A stretch of 64,000 nucleotides of DNA from Cyanobacteria bacterium SZAS-4 (lineage in GTDB: Bacteria; Cyanobacteriota; Vampirovibrionia; Obscuribacterales; Obscuribacteraceae). The stretch's first letter is position 1. Each line of letters begins with the position of its first letter. The stretch covers positions 62,001 through 126,000 of the forward strand of contig JAFEAT010000019.1 of the NCBI GenBank assembly GCA_018266255.1. The letters run 5' to 3'. This document shows, in pieces, positions 51,866 to 60,673 of this stretch. Position numbers and translations under genes: made by a program. The notes beneath the pieces are model-generated. The model was not told where the DNA came from and made no database searches. It worked only from the letters and a program-made list of their open reading frames with translations.

Positions 51866-53473
51866 CTAGCGGAGCGGGTCTACCGCTCCGTTTTGCTGCG
51901 GCATAGGCGGCGCTACAGCCGAGATCAGTTCATCCACCATGGCTGCTGTTTTAATGCGCTCTCCTGGCGTTTTTTTCAGCATGTTTGAGATGCAGTTTTC
52001 CAACTGCTCTGGAAAGTTCAGTTGCGGGGCGCGTTCTGCCAGTGTCGGTGCTTTGTCGTAGGCGTGTTGCGTGAATATCTCCATAGCGCTCTTGCCTGAG
52101 AAAACTCGCTCACCCGTGAGAGCCTCGAACATCACGCAGCCTAGCGAGTAAATATCTGTACGTTCGTCCAGAACTTGTCCTGTGCACTGCTCTGGTGACA
52201 TGTATGGTGCTGTACCAGATACTGTGCCTTCCGAAGTCTTCGAGTCAGTCATCTTTTTGTCGACTTCTGTAGATTTTGCAAGACCGAAATCTACGAGCTT
52301 TGCTTCCAGCACACCATCACGGTTTCGCACGAGGATGTTGCTCGGTTTTATATCGCAGTGAATGATGTTGTGAGAATGAGCAGCACTGAGTGCTTTGCAA
52401 ATTTGCGAAAATATTGCGCAGAATTCTGCTGGTGTCAGATGATGTTGCTTGGTCAAAATGTCTCGCAAATTTTCGCCTTCGAAAAGTTCCATGATCAGGT
52501 ATGGTTCTTGCTGAGAAGAAATCCCGAAATCGTACAATCGGATGATATTTTCGTGATCCAAACATGCGATAGACATGGCTTCCTTGCGGAAACTCTGCAT
52601 AACAATTGGGTCCGACAGTAAATTCCGGTGCATCAATTTCAGTGCCACCGGGCGCGCCATCATCACATGCTCTGCCGCGTACACTTTCCCTGCGCCGCCT
52701 ACCCCAAGTTGTTTATCGATGCGATATTTGTTTTCGAACATCTGACCGACATGAAGCGTTTTAGTTACCGGCGCGATTGCTTCTTGTACCGCTTCACCGA
52801 GCACTTGTCGCATCGGATGCAACTTGCTGTACGAGCGTAGTAAGCCACGCACTGCCGCAGCTACAGCATCTTCGCTAGTGCCGAGCGAGTCGGCGATCTG
52901 TTTGTTATCCATACCGTCACGAATGAACTTCAATATTTGTAGTTCAACTGGTGACAAATTATTTTCTGTCTTTGTGTTTGTTTGGTTGTCTCTTACCAGG
53001 CGGTCTGCCACTGCCGGGTCGATTGAAATATTTCCGCGCATGACTGTGTCAATTGCATTTGTGATTTGATCGATCGATCTGTTCTTTAGAAGATAACCTT
53101 CAGCGCCGATAGATAGAGCTGCTGTGACAACTTCGGATGTGCCGAAAGATGTGAACATGATGATCCTCGTATCAGGCAAGTGGTGCTTTATGCGAGCCGA
53201 AGCTTCGATACCATCCATGCCTGGTATGACAACATCCATAATGACGACGTCGGGTCTGGTCAGAAGCACCGACGCCACCGCATCGACGCCATTGTTTGCC
53301 TCACCTACAATTTCGTAGCGCCCCAAATCGCCAAGAGCCATCTTGATGCCCGCTAGTGTCAGGGGCTGGTCCTCAACGAGGAAAATTCTAGGTTTTTTCT
53401 CGGTCGGCAAACTGGACATGTACGCGCAGGCTTGATAGGCCAAATTATGTGCTGTGGAACGATTCTGATTCAT
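51866..53473 (-). CDS. Receiver - LuxR-type HTH - Ser/Thr protein kinase fusion
   Basis: A 535-residue protein with three parts. Residues about 28-145 are a response-regulator receiver domain (FLVEDQPLT, VVIMDVVIPGMDG with the phospho-acceptor Asp, the Thr/Ser in MFTSFG, and the Lys in GYLLKN). About 165-225 is a NarL/LuxR-like helix-turn-helix (LSPVELQILKFIRDGMDNKQ, ADSLGTSEDAVAAAV). About 245-510 is a Hanks-type kinase: LGVGGAGKVYAAEH, ALKLMHR with the ATP Lys, HCDIKPSNIL, VDFGLAKS, and GTAPYMSPEQ. The combination on one chain is uncommon. No transmembrane segment. Confidence 0.85.
   Translation of the reverse strand: MNQNRSTAHNLAYQACAYMSSLPTEKKPRIFLVEDQPLTLAGIKMALGDLGRYEIVGEANNGVDAVASVLLTRPDVVIMDVVIPGMDGIEASARIKHHLPDTRIIMFTSFGTSEVVTAALSIGAEGYLLKNRSIDQITNAIDTVMRGNISIDPAVADRLVRDNQTNTKTENNLSPVELQILKFIRDGMDNKQIADSLGTSEDAVAAAVRGLLRSYSKLHPMRQVLGEAVQEAIAPVTKTLHVGQMFENKYRIDKQLGVGGAGKVYAAEHVMMARPVALKLMHRNLLSDPIVMQSFRKEAMSIACLDHENIIRLYDFGISSQQEPYLIMELFEGENLRDILTKQHHLTPAEFCAIFSQICKALSAAHSHNIIHCDIKPSNILVRNRDGVLEAKLVDFGLAKSTEVDKKMTDSKTSEGTVSGTAPYMSPEQCTGQVLDERTDIYSLGCVMFEALTGERVFSGKSAMEIFTQHAYDKAPTLAERAPQLNFPEQLENCISNMLKKTPGERIKTAAMVDELISAVAPPMPQQNGAVDPLR
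51870..51894 (+). terminator. Rho-independent terminator overlapping the convergent gene's end
   Basis: A perfect 8-bp GC-rich stem CGGAGCGG/CCGCTCCG with a GTCTA loop is followed by TTTT. It lies 25 bases after the paralogue 2 stop and falls inside the last codons of the kinase gene on the opposite strand. Confidence 0.8.
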
Positions 53474-53706
53474 TTTACTAAGCTTATTGGGTTGCTAACT
53501 GTAAGACTCTCAGGATTCCCCGAAGTTTCCGCTCATAATGCTCTAGTTAAGGGCATCGAGACGGGCGATGAGCGTTAGGAGTGCAAGTCGTCAGTTGGAA
53601 GCTAAACAGGCACTCTATCTCTGTTTGGCTACCTTTTTGTTAAAATCTCCGTGAATTCCCTTCCTGCAAGCCTGCACACGCCCGACAAACTCAGCTTTTA
53701 AGACTT

Positions 53707-55101
53707 TTATACGTGCGTCTTAATCCAGGCTTTTGACTGGAATCGCCACGCTGTGAGCAATCCCATTACAATGCACGAGCTGGACATGGCCAGCCATGCC
53801 CCTACAGGTCCCATGTTGAGCGTTATTACCAGATACCAGGCGAGCGGTAAGCGGAGAACCCAGTTAGTGAATAGCGTAATCCACATGGGCGTCTTGGTGT
53901 CGCCAGCGCCCTGCAATCCGCCGCTGAGCACCATCCCCAGTGCCAGGAACGGTTCGCAAAACGCGTTGATTTTGAGGTAATCAGCGGTGTACAGAACTGT
54001 GTGAGGGTCGGCACTCATTTTATTTGCCAGTGCATTTGAGAAGACGAACATGCAGGTGCCCATGAAGCAATTCAATCCTACGCCGATGGCAGCAACATGC
54101 CAGCCTGCTTTGATGGCACGGTCGAACTGTTTGGCTCCCAGATTCTGACCGACGATTGATGACACTGCCATGCTAAGGGCCATCAGGGGCATGAATACGA
54201 GACCTTCCAGGCGCATACCTATGCTCCACGATGCCAGTGACTCAGTTGGATGTTGCCCCCTTGCGAGAATAAAGAAAAGTGCAAAGACGCTCATGGCCCA
54301 AGCCAAACGCTGCAGCCCTGACGGCACGCCCACTTTCACAACTCGTTTAAGAATTTCGAAGTTGAGGTTGAACATCTCTATCAGACTCTCACTCAATCTC
54401 GCAGATTTTGCTAGAAAACCAACCGCGAGCAAGCTACCCAAACAACTTGCGAGCACGCCGGATATTGCAATTCCACGTACGCCGAGGTTGGGAATTGGCC
54501 AACCGTACTTTATTGTCAAAATATCGCCGATTATGTTGACCGTTGTCATAATGACCACGATTATCAACGGTGTTTTTGTGTCTCCCAGTGCTCTGAATGC
54601 GGCGTTGATGATTGCGGTGATGCTAAACGGGATTAGATAAAAACTGTAGACAAGCAAATATGTGGTGCTCTGTGCAACCACATCTGGTGCTCTGCTGAAG
54701 AAGCTCACTCCGAATTTAGCGAATATTAGGGACAAAAAAGTAAGTAACAGTCCAACCAGGACTGACAGCGTAATCGATTGCGCTGTTACTCGAAGAACTT
54801 CCTGGTGGTCAGAAGCCCCAGCAGCCCGTGAAACTAACGCCGTCGTTCCGACTCCAGTCGCCATGATGAAGATCATGTACAGAAATAAAACCTGTTCTGA
54901 AATTCCCACCGCTGCTTGTTGAGCTGGGCCAAGTAGGCCCGCAACCCAAATGTCAGCCAGACCGACTAACGAGCTGCAGATAGTCGTAAGCATAAGCGGC
55001 CACGACATCATCCAGATAGCTTTCCACAGGCTGCCTTCAGTCAGGATGCCGTCTTTGTTTTTGCTGTCGCTTTTGTTGGCGTCCGTCTGCGAACTCGGCA
55101 T
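53707..55101 (-). CDS. MATE-family multidrug/metabolite exporter
   Basis: 464 residues with about twelve transmembrane helices. Two MATE repeats are visible: GSLWKAIWMMSWPLMLTTIC (helix 1), then GVGTTALVSRAAGASDHQEV and INAAFRALGDTKTPL in the first half, and VPSGLQRLAWAMSVFALFFI then SSIVGQNLGAKQFDRAIKAG and GLQGAGDTKTPMW in the second. MATE proteins expel organic cations or natural products using H+ or Na+. The start lies 27 bases after the small partner-like gene of the MNIO cluster on the same strand, so it could belong to that transcription unit. Confidence 0.93.
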   Translation of the reverse strand: MPSSQTDANKSDSKNKDGILTEGSLWKAIWMMSWPLMLTTICSSLVGLADIWVAGLLGPAQQAAVGISEQVLFLYMIFIMATGVGTTALVSRAAGASDHQEVLRVTAQSITLSVLVGLLLTFLSLIFAKFGVSFFSRAPDVVAQSTTYLLVYSFYLIPFSITAIINAAFRALGDTKTPLIIVVIMTTVNIIGDILTIKYGWPIPNLGVRGIAISGVLASCLGSLLAVGFLAKSARLSESLIEMFNLNFEILKRVVKVGVPSGLQRLAWAMSVFALFFILARGQHPTESLASWSIGMRLEGLVFMPLMALSMAVSSIVGQNLGAKQFDRAIKAGWHVAAIGVGLNCFMGTCMFVFSNALANKMSADPHTVLYTADYLKINAFCEPFLALGMVLSGGLQGAGDTKTPMWITLFTNWVLRLPLAWYLVITLNMGPVGAWLAMSSSCIVMGLLTAWRFQSKAWIKTHV

Positions 55102-55128
55102 GCACCATGACTTCCATGACCACCTTGC

Positions 55129-55551
55129 TTAGTTTAACTTGAATCGACGCAGCAAGTGCCACCAATTGCATTGGAACTTCCATCCATAGTGCAAGAAATA
55201 TGCGCGCCAGTGGTTTTCCGGCAAAAGATCGCACTTGGCCAGATAATCCATAAACTGCAGGACATCGGCAGTTTGACCCGGACCCGGAATTGGATGAATT
55301 TCAGAGTATTCGTTGAACAACTCCGTGAAACTGGATCCAAGAGCAGCTGCGATGCAGGGATGCGCGTGCTCTAAAGTTCGAAGTCGTTTTTGTTGAAGAC
55401 TTATCGCCGTCAATTGCAGTCGTTCTGAGTCGAACCCCGCTAGCTGCGAGTGCGCAGTTAACGCCTGCATTAGCGCAGTTTGCTGAGCAGCCAATTTTGC
55501 CCGCGCACATGATAGCTTTGAGCGCTGTTGAGCTGCTCCCTTAGCTAGCAT
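55129..55551 (-). CDS. MNIO partner-like protein (MbnC/DUF2063-like?)
   Basis: A 140-residue helical protein. The segment HAHPCIAAALGSSFTELFNE, then YSEIHPIPGPGQTADVLQF, resembles the leader-binding partner proteins of DUF692 enzymes (the MbnC or DUF2063 type) by size, position and the L-G-x-x-F-x-x-L-F-x-x-Y spacing. That assignment is inferred from context and weak similarity. Its start overlaps the end of the DUF692 gene by 11 bases, a strong sign of coupled translation and a shared complex. Confidence 0.6.
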   Translation of the reverse strand: MLAKGAAQQRSKLSCARAKLAAQQTALMQALTAHSQLAGFDSERLQLTAISLQQKRLRTLEHAHPCIAAALGSSFTELFNEYSEIHPIPGPGQTADVLQFMDYLAKCDLLPENHWRAYFLHYGWKFQCNWWHLLRRFKLN

Positions 55552-56359
55552 GTGAAAGCCTCGTTTGTTCAGATATTTGCTTGATCACATCAAGTTCATG
55601 ATTCAATTCCTGGTCCAGGTTTGCCGGAAAAATTCCGTCTCGTTCGAGCAGCACGCGTGGAGACCCGGCGGTAGTGCAGACCTTTTGCAACAGGTGGAGA
55701 ACAGGGTTCTTGATTGAGTGACAATGAGTATCGTGATAAAGCTGACCTTTGAAAATTCCACCAGCAACGTGAACATAGGCCAACTTTTCATAAGGTAACT
55801 TTTTTAAATAGTCGTCGACATCAAATTTGTGGTTGGTTGCATTCGCAAATAGATTCGCAACGTCTAGCAGCAAGGAAACTCCCGTTCGAGAGACAACTTC
55901 AGCCAGAAATGTTGCTTCATCCATTTCATTATTTGGCCACTCAAATAATGTCGCGATGTTTTCTATTGCAAGCGGAACGCTCAGTGCTTCCTGGGCAATC
56001 AAAATGTTTTCCACTACGATTTCCAGGTTCTCTTGTGTCCGTTGAATCGGTAACAAATGCCCTGATTCAAATCCACCAGCTTTTACAAACGCCAGGTGTT
56101 CACTGACGAGCGGGCTGTTGTGCTGTCTTGCCAATCCATTCAAATGTGCGAGCGATGCACGATTTGGTGTTTCTGAACCGCCAACATTTAGTGTTGTTCC
56201 GTGAACAATCACTTCCACGCCTCGGTTGATCAACTGTTTAATTGGAACGATTGGCTTTAGCGTCGATGAAAAATCTTCGGCCAGTATCTCGACAAATCCA
56301 ATGTCTTTGCGTTTGTGGATCATCCAAGCTAGCTCTGGTCTCCATCCAATTCCTAACAT
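55541..56359 (-). CDS. DUF692 / MNIO (multinuclear non-heme iron oxidase) family enzyme
   Basis: A 272-residue TIM-barrel protein with the family metal-ligand pattern intact: H53 in VIVHGTTLN, E87-H88 in SEHLAF, E133 in IENI, D166 and N169 in LLLDVANL, H197 in YVHVAGG, D210 with H212/H214 in YHDTHCHS, and E239 in LLERDG. Characterised members (MbnB, TglH) use two or three iron atoms and oxygen to oxidise Cys side chains in ribosomally made peptides. Here the gene begins 6 bases after the Gly/Cys-tail membrane protein, so that tail is the obvious candidate substrate. Expression appears operonic. Confidence 0.9.
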   Translation of the reverse strand: MLGIGWRPELAWMIHKRKDIGFVEILAEDFSSTLKPIVPIKQLINRGVEVIVHGTTLNVGGSETPNRASLAHLNGLARQHNSPLVSEHLAFVKAGGFESGHLLPIQRTQENLEIVVENILIAQEALSVPLAIENIATLFEWPNNEMDEATFLAEVVSRTGVSLLLDVANLFANATNHKFDVDDYLKKLPYEKLAYVHVAGGIFKGQLYHDTHCHSIKNPVLHLLQKVCTTAGSPRVLLERDGIFPANLDQELNHELDVIKQISEQTRLSHAS

Positions 56360-56365
56360 GTTTTC

Positions 56366-57244
56366 TTAACCTCCGCAGCCGCCGCATCCGCCACCACACC
56401 CGCCACCACCGCAACTAGAACCACAACCGCTACTGCTAGAGCAGCTGCTGCCGCTGGTTCTCACCGGCCCCGCGAATGCAGGTCTCATTGATACGAGAAG
56501 CGGCGATGTGAGCAGCACCGCAGTGCCGAAGAGACCAGTTGCCATGGCCAGTTCGTTGCTCGACCCTCCGTCGCCGTATTTAACGCTGTATTCGAGGGCT
56601 CGATTTTCTTCCTGCAGGTATGCTACTGCGGCATCGCCTCGCGATGTGCGCACGCACGATTGACGAATGAAATAGACCGCAGCTGCTAGTCCGACCAGGC
56701 ACAGGAGAACGAGAAATCCAACTGGTTTGTGCCTTTCCATTCCAAACAGAACTTTCGGCACTCCCAGAACCTCAATTGGTCCAAGAACCATTAGCGCGCA
56801 GATCACACGTAGCGCTGCGGTTCTCGTATCGCTCAATATAAGTCCGGCTTCGATTAGTTTGGGTCGAATGTTATTTGAAACTGGTGTGACGTACTTGTAA
56901 AAGTCAGCCACATAATTGATTGTATGATTGCGCGCTGCCTGGAATACAGAGCGTTCAATCGGATCTGCATCTTTCGGCAGCTCGTTCTTTATCGTAATCG
57001 TTGCACGTGAACCAGAGATGCTCAGCACATCGGAAGCTAATAGTTTTGCGGCTGCCGCGTCTACAACTCTTCTATCTCCGCCGCTTAAATAAGCCGCGTC
57101 GTATGCGCTCAGTTCGATGTCTCTGTACTCTCCACTGGTGACTTTCAATGCGTATCGCGTCGCCATCGCACCGAAGATGGTACCGAGTGTGACAGGGATG
57201 TACAGTGCTAAAAACTGTGATCCAATCAAATCAAATTCGTTCAT
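56366..57244 (-). CDS. TIGR04222-like membrane protein with C-terminal Gly/Cys tail
   Basis: 292 residues with about four transmembrane helices (around 8-28, 145-165, 175-195, 235-255) and a soluble helical domain at about 45-140 (SAYDAAYLSGGDRRVVDAAA, which is characteristic of TIGR04222-type proteins). The last 30 residues are Ser, Gly and six Cys only (SSGCGSSCGGGGCGGGCGGC). TIGR04222 family members carry similar tails and are known to sit near DUF692 genes. Their role is not established to my knowledge. First gene of the cluster. Confidence 0.8.
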   Translation of the reverse strand: MNEFDLIGSQFLALYIPVTLGTIFGAMATRYALKVTSGEYRDIELSAYDAAYLSGGDRRVVDAAAAKLLASDVLSISGSRATITIKNELPKDADPIERSVFQAARNHTINYVADFYKYVTPVSNNIRPKLIEAGLILSDTRTAALRVICALMVLGPIEVLGVPKVLFGMERHKPVGFLVLLCLVGLAAAVYFIRQSCVRTSRGDAAVAYLQEENRALEYSVKYGDGGSSNELAMATGLFGTAVLLTSPLLVSMRPAFAGPVRTSGSSCSSSSGCGSSCGGGGCGGGCGGCGG

Positions 57245-57532
57245 GCTTAAACCTCATTTCCTTGTCGGACATAAGAGGCGTTCGCGTCTGCGCCTTGTGC
57301 GCACACCTTGCGCCTAGACTGCTTGAGACTAAATTTGAGAACTCTTGTGCGGTGCCTCTCGCTGGCATCCTGTCCGTTTTTCTTCTTTTCTTTTGTGCTT
57401 TTATACTAATCTTCCGGCGGTTATGAAGTAGTTAAGACGCAGGTTATTTAAGCTTTTGTGCATCTTTCTAACCCATTTTCAGCCCTACCTTTGGTATATA
57501 TGTAGCGACGGTTTCGGGCGGAGAGCAAGATA

Positions 57533-58123
57533 ATGCCTAATTTGAGAAGCAGTGTTTACGGTTGGAAGTCTGTTTGGATGGACCTGGCTGATGAAGCTAA
57601 AGGTGACTTCCTGGAAGAGAACAACGTCGCCAGAGTGCGCGTGCCAATGACACCGTGGACTGTCACCTTCGAAATGCACAGCAAAGGCAAGAATCACTCG
57701 AAGATTTTGCTCCCATTCGAAGCAAAGACTGATTTTGAATTCGAAATCTATAACCGCAATTGGGTTGCCGACGCACAAAAGAAATTTGGCTTGCAAGATA
57801 TTATTGTCGGTTACGAAGATTTTGACCGCGACTTCATCATCAAAGGCAACGACGAGAGTAAAGTTAAGAAGCTCTACTCGTCAGAAACTCTGCGCGAAAT
57901 GATTCAATTGCAGAAGGCTGTTCGTTTGGGCATCCAAACCAAAGGCGCACTCAAACAGTACGGACAAGTTCCACCGGGCATTCACGTTCTTGCTTTCGAA
58001 GAAGACGATGCAATCAACAGTTTCGACCGGCTGATTTCACTGTTGGAGTTGTTCAGAGCTTCGATGACACAGTTGTGTGAAATGGGTGTTGCTTCAACTG
58101 CCGACCCTAGATTCCAGATCTAG
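57533..58123 (+). CDS. Hypothetical protein (DUF3137-like?)
   Basis: 196 residues with a GGAG nine bases upstream and a TATATAT -10-like element near 57496. No signal peptide. The centre reads NRNWVADAQKKFGLQDIIVG, YEDFDRDFIIKGNDESKVKK, and LYSSETLREMIQLQKAVRLG. This matches the F-D-x-x-F-x-(I/V)-x-(G/A)-x-D pattern seen in DUF3137-type domains, but I cannot confirm the family. Surrounding genes are unrelated. A short repeat follows at 58144-58178. Confidence 0.55.
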   Translation: MPNLRSSVYGWKSVWMDLADEAKGDFLEENNVARVRVPMTPWTVTFEMHSKGKNHSKILLPFEAKTDFEFEIYNRNWVADAQKKFGLQDIIVGYEDFDRDFIIKGNDESKVKKLYSSETLREMIQLQKAVRLGIQTKGALKQYGQVPPGIHVLAFEEDDAINSFDRLISLLELFRASMTQLCEMGVASTADPRFQI

Positions 58124-58143
58124 TTGCACCAGATATGGTGCGA

Positions 58144-58178
58144 GCCGGCTAAAGCCGAGTCCCTTGCCGGCTGAAGCC
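58144..58178. repeat. Pair of GCCGGCTRAAGCC repeats (possible family A relative)
   Basis: GCCGGCTAAAGCC (58144-58156) and GCCGGCTGAAGCC (58166-58178) are near-identical direct copies 22 bases apart in the gap between convergent genes. The GCCGGCT core is shared with the family A palindromes. Confidence 0.45.
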
Positions 58179-58189
58179 AGCGCTCCAAC

Positions 58190-58891
58190 TCAACCCTTAA
58201 ACGGGATAGAGCCTGAGCATGTGTCGCCTTCTTGCGCGCCGTCTTCCCATTCCTTGAGTTGCTTGGTGCGGTTGTTCGTCAGCTCGATCATCTTCTTCAA
58301 TTTGAAAGCTTCAGAGCCTCCGCTCAGTCCATAGACTTCTGAATCAGTGTTTCGAAATGCGATCCATGTCACTTCAGCGTCAGTCAAATTCTTTTTGAAC
58401 GTTGGACCCGTCTTCTTATCCCTGGCGGCAGGACCAGTTTTCACTTTGACGTACATTTCGTTCAGCTTTTTATCTGCCTTCTCATACTCTTTTTGCAACG
58501 ACGCAACGTCGCCCTTGCCAGTCGCTTTGGACCAGTCATTCAACTCCTGCAGTCTGGCGTTGTACATATCCTCGCGGATATTACCGATGCAGAGCCCTTC
58601 TATGCTGCCGTAAAGCTCGCGATCATCCCCACCTTTTGGCACAGGAAACCGTTCTTTTATATGCGCTGCTATGTAGTTGTCGTAAAGCTCTTGCGCTTCA
58701 TCCATTTTTGTTTTGAAGCCCTTCACCTTGGAGTATTTGGTCGAGAGGGTCCTGACGCACTTGATCGTTTTCTTTTTGACAGCGTCGGCTTTGTTACCTG
58801 CGTCCTGATTGATTTCCAGTTGAGTTTGACCGTGCGCCTGCGCTGTGCAGAAGAATGCCAGACAGATCAACGACGCTGCTTTTACTTTCAC
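58190..58891 (-). CDS. Exported LprI-like (DUF1311) protein
   Basis: 233 residues from a GTG at 58891 with AGGAG five bases upstream. The frame is open to 58978 but only this start gives a proper signal peptide (MKVKAASLICLAFFCTAQAH, then GQTQ). The C-terminal domain (ADKKLNEMYVKVKTG, KKNLTDAEVTWIAFRNTD, LKKMIELTNNRTKQLKEW) follows the lysozyme-inhibitor LprI / DUF1311 pattern. Such proteins inhibit lysozyme or bind cell-wall components in the periplasm. The family's usual Cys positions are only partly present. Convergent with the neighbour at 57533. Confidence 0.75.
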   Translation of the reverse strand: MKVKAASLICLAFFCTAQAHGQTQLEINQDAGNKADAVKKKTIKCVRTLSTKYSKVKGFKTKMDEAQELYDNYIAAHIKERFPVPKGGDDRELYGSIEGLCIGNIREDMYNARLQELNDWSKATGKGDVASLQKEYEKADKKLNEMYVKVKTGPAARDKKTGPTFKKNLTDAEVTWIAFRNTDSEVYGLSGGSEAFKLKKMIELTNNRTKQLKEWEDGAQEGDTCSGSIPFKG

Positions 58892-59032
58892 GACAACTCC
58901 TAATTGAACGCAACCCATTTCAATTGAAACAGGTACGAGTTTACTACGACCCACGCGGTGAAATCGTGAAATTGCCAAGCCTGATCGGGAATCTCACAGA
59001 CTCTTATCCTGGCTTTGAAATTGTGGACTGTG

Positions 59033-60673
59033 TCAGGAAATCGACGCTTTAACTTTGGCGCCGAAGTGGTCTGTCAGGCGTCGCAGAGTCGGAGAGATGT
59101 CGTCTTCTGAAATCACAGCATCAATCAAGAACAGACCGTCACTCTTTTCAGCATCTTTCAATGCCTTCTGGAAATCAGCTCTGGTAGTCGCTTGCACGCC
59201 TTTTCCACCGACGGCTTTGGCGATGCCGCTGTAATCCCAGCGAGCCAAATCGTAGTAGTCGCGTTTTTGATCGATGAATCGCAACATCGCATAGCTTGCG
59301 TTGTTGAAGACGATGACGATTGGGTTCAGTCCTAACTTCGCGGCTGTGCTGATTTCCAAGCCAGTCATTTGGAATCCGCCATCGCCTACCAAAATGATTG
59401 AGCGACGTTTTGGATTTGCGATTTGTGCACCGATACCTGCTGGCACTCCGAAGCCCATGCTGGAGTAGTAGCCAGGTGCGATGAAGATGTCTGTCTTCAA
59501 GCTCATGCCGGCGTAGAGGCAGTCGCCAACGTCTGAAACGATGGAGTACTGCTCGCCCATAACTCCGTTCAAGTCTTCAATCATTCCTGCCACTGTCAGC
59601 TCTTTAGTGCCGGCGGGTGGATAGATGTCTTCGATTGGAATAGATGGAATGGAGAATTTCATTGCCGGTTTAACTTTGCTTGTAGCGCGCGAAAGCAGCT
59701 CGTTTACGAGCGAGCGAAGATCGACACCACGATAAGTGTGGTAGCCGACAGTCACTTCTTTCGCCGTTGACTGGATCAAGTTTTCTGTTTCTAATTTGGC
59801 TGTGTATCCAGCTGTTTCCATCTCGGTCAGCACTGTGCCAAGCGAAATGATGCAGTCGGATGACTCGACGTATTCGCGTACTTTCGGATTTCCGAACTGT
59901 CCGAAATAATTTCCGATGAAATTCGGATGCGTTTCTGGAAACGAGGCTTTGCCCAAGATCGAGGTAACAACAGGAATGTTCAGGGCTTCGGCAAGGGCGA
60001 TAACTTTATCTTTGAGGTGGAATCTGCGGATTTCCACACCAACAAACATGACTGGTTTCTGAGCATTTTTCAGACGCTCGATGATATCTACGATTGCTTC
60101 GTGCACCGCTGGTGATGTCGCGTCGAGTGAATCTGGTGCCTTGTCAGAAATATTGATTTCGTAGTTGACCATGTCTCGCGGAATTTCGATATAGCCAGGT
60201 CTGGACTGCTTTTGAGTAGTGTCGAACACGCGGTCGATGTCATCTTGAGCCGTGATTGGATTGGCCAACAAGGTTTGTGATTCCGTCACTTCGGCAAAGA
60301 CGTTGTATTGAGTATCGAACGATTTGACGCAGTGATGCAGTTGCGGCTTTTGTGAGCGGTAGCGAGTTTCTGGGCTGCCGCTGATGACGATGACAGGCGA
60401 CTCTTCAGCGTAGGCAAGCCCGATCGGGTTGATCATGTTCAGTCCGCCGGCGCCATAAGTGACCATGGCGATTCCCAGACCTTTCAGGCGGGCGTATGCA
60501 TCTGCTGCATATCCAACAGATGGCTCATGCGTCATTACAACGGTCTTCAGTCCAAGTTTTGATTGTGCTGCATACAAAGGAAGGATGAAATCACCAGGAA
60601 TACCAAAAGTGCAGTCGACGCCGCTATCTTTGATTTTTTTGAAAAGGTATTCCGCGAGTTTTGTCTTTTCCAT
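59033..60673 (-). CDS. ThDP-dependent decarboxylase (pyruvate/indolepyruvate decarboxylase family)
   Basis: 546 residues from the ATG at 60673 (GGTGG upstream); the frame extends to 60991 without support. The ThDP enzyme architecture is complete: N-terminal PYR domain with the catalytic Glu in MTHEPSVGYAADAYARL, a middle domain (KPVMFVGVEIRR), and the PP domain with the cofactor motif GDGG, then a 25-30 base-residue span, NN (VGDGGFQMTGLEISTAAKLG, FNNASYAML). Members decarboxylate pyruvate, indolepyruvate or other 2-keto acids. The substrate cannot be decided by eye. Confidence 0.9.
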   Translation of the reverse strand: MEKTKLAEYLFKKIKDSGVDCTFGIPGDFILPLYAAQSKLGLKTVVMTHEPSVGYAADAYARLKGLGIAMVTYGAGGLNMINPIGLAYAEESPVIVISGSPETRYRSQKPQLHHCVKSFDTQYNVFAEVTESQTLLANPITAQDDIDRVFDTTQKQSRPGYIEIPRDMVNYEINISDKAPDSLDATSPAVHEAIVDIIERLKNAQKPVMFVGVEIRRFHLKDKVIALAEALNIPVVTSILGKASFPETHPNFIGNYFGQFGNPKVREYVESSDCIISLGTVLTEMETAGYTAKLETENLIQSTAKEVTVGYHTYRGVDLRSLVNELLSRATSKVKPAMKFSIPSIPIEDIYPPAGTKELTVAGMIEDLNGVMGEQYSIVSDVGDCLYAGMSLKTDIFIAPGYYSSMGFGVPAGIGAQIANPKRRSIILVGDGGFQMTGLEISTAAKLGLNPIVIVFNNASYAMLRFIDQKRDYYDLARWDYSGIAKAVGGKGVQATTRADFQKALKDAEKSDGLFLIDAVISEDDISPTLRRLTDHFGAKVKASIS

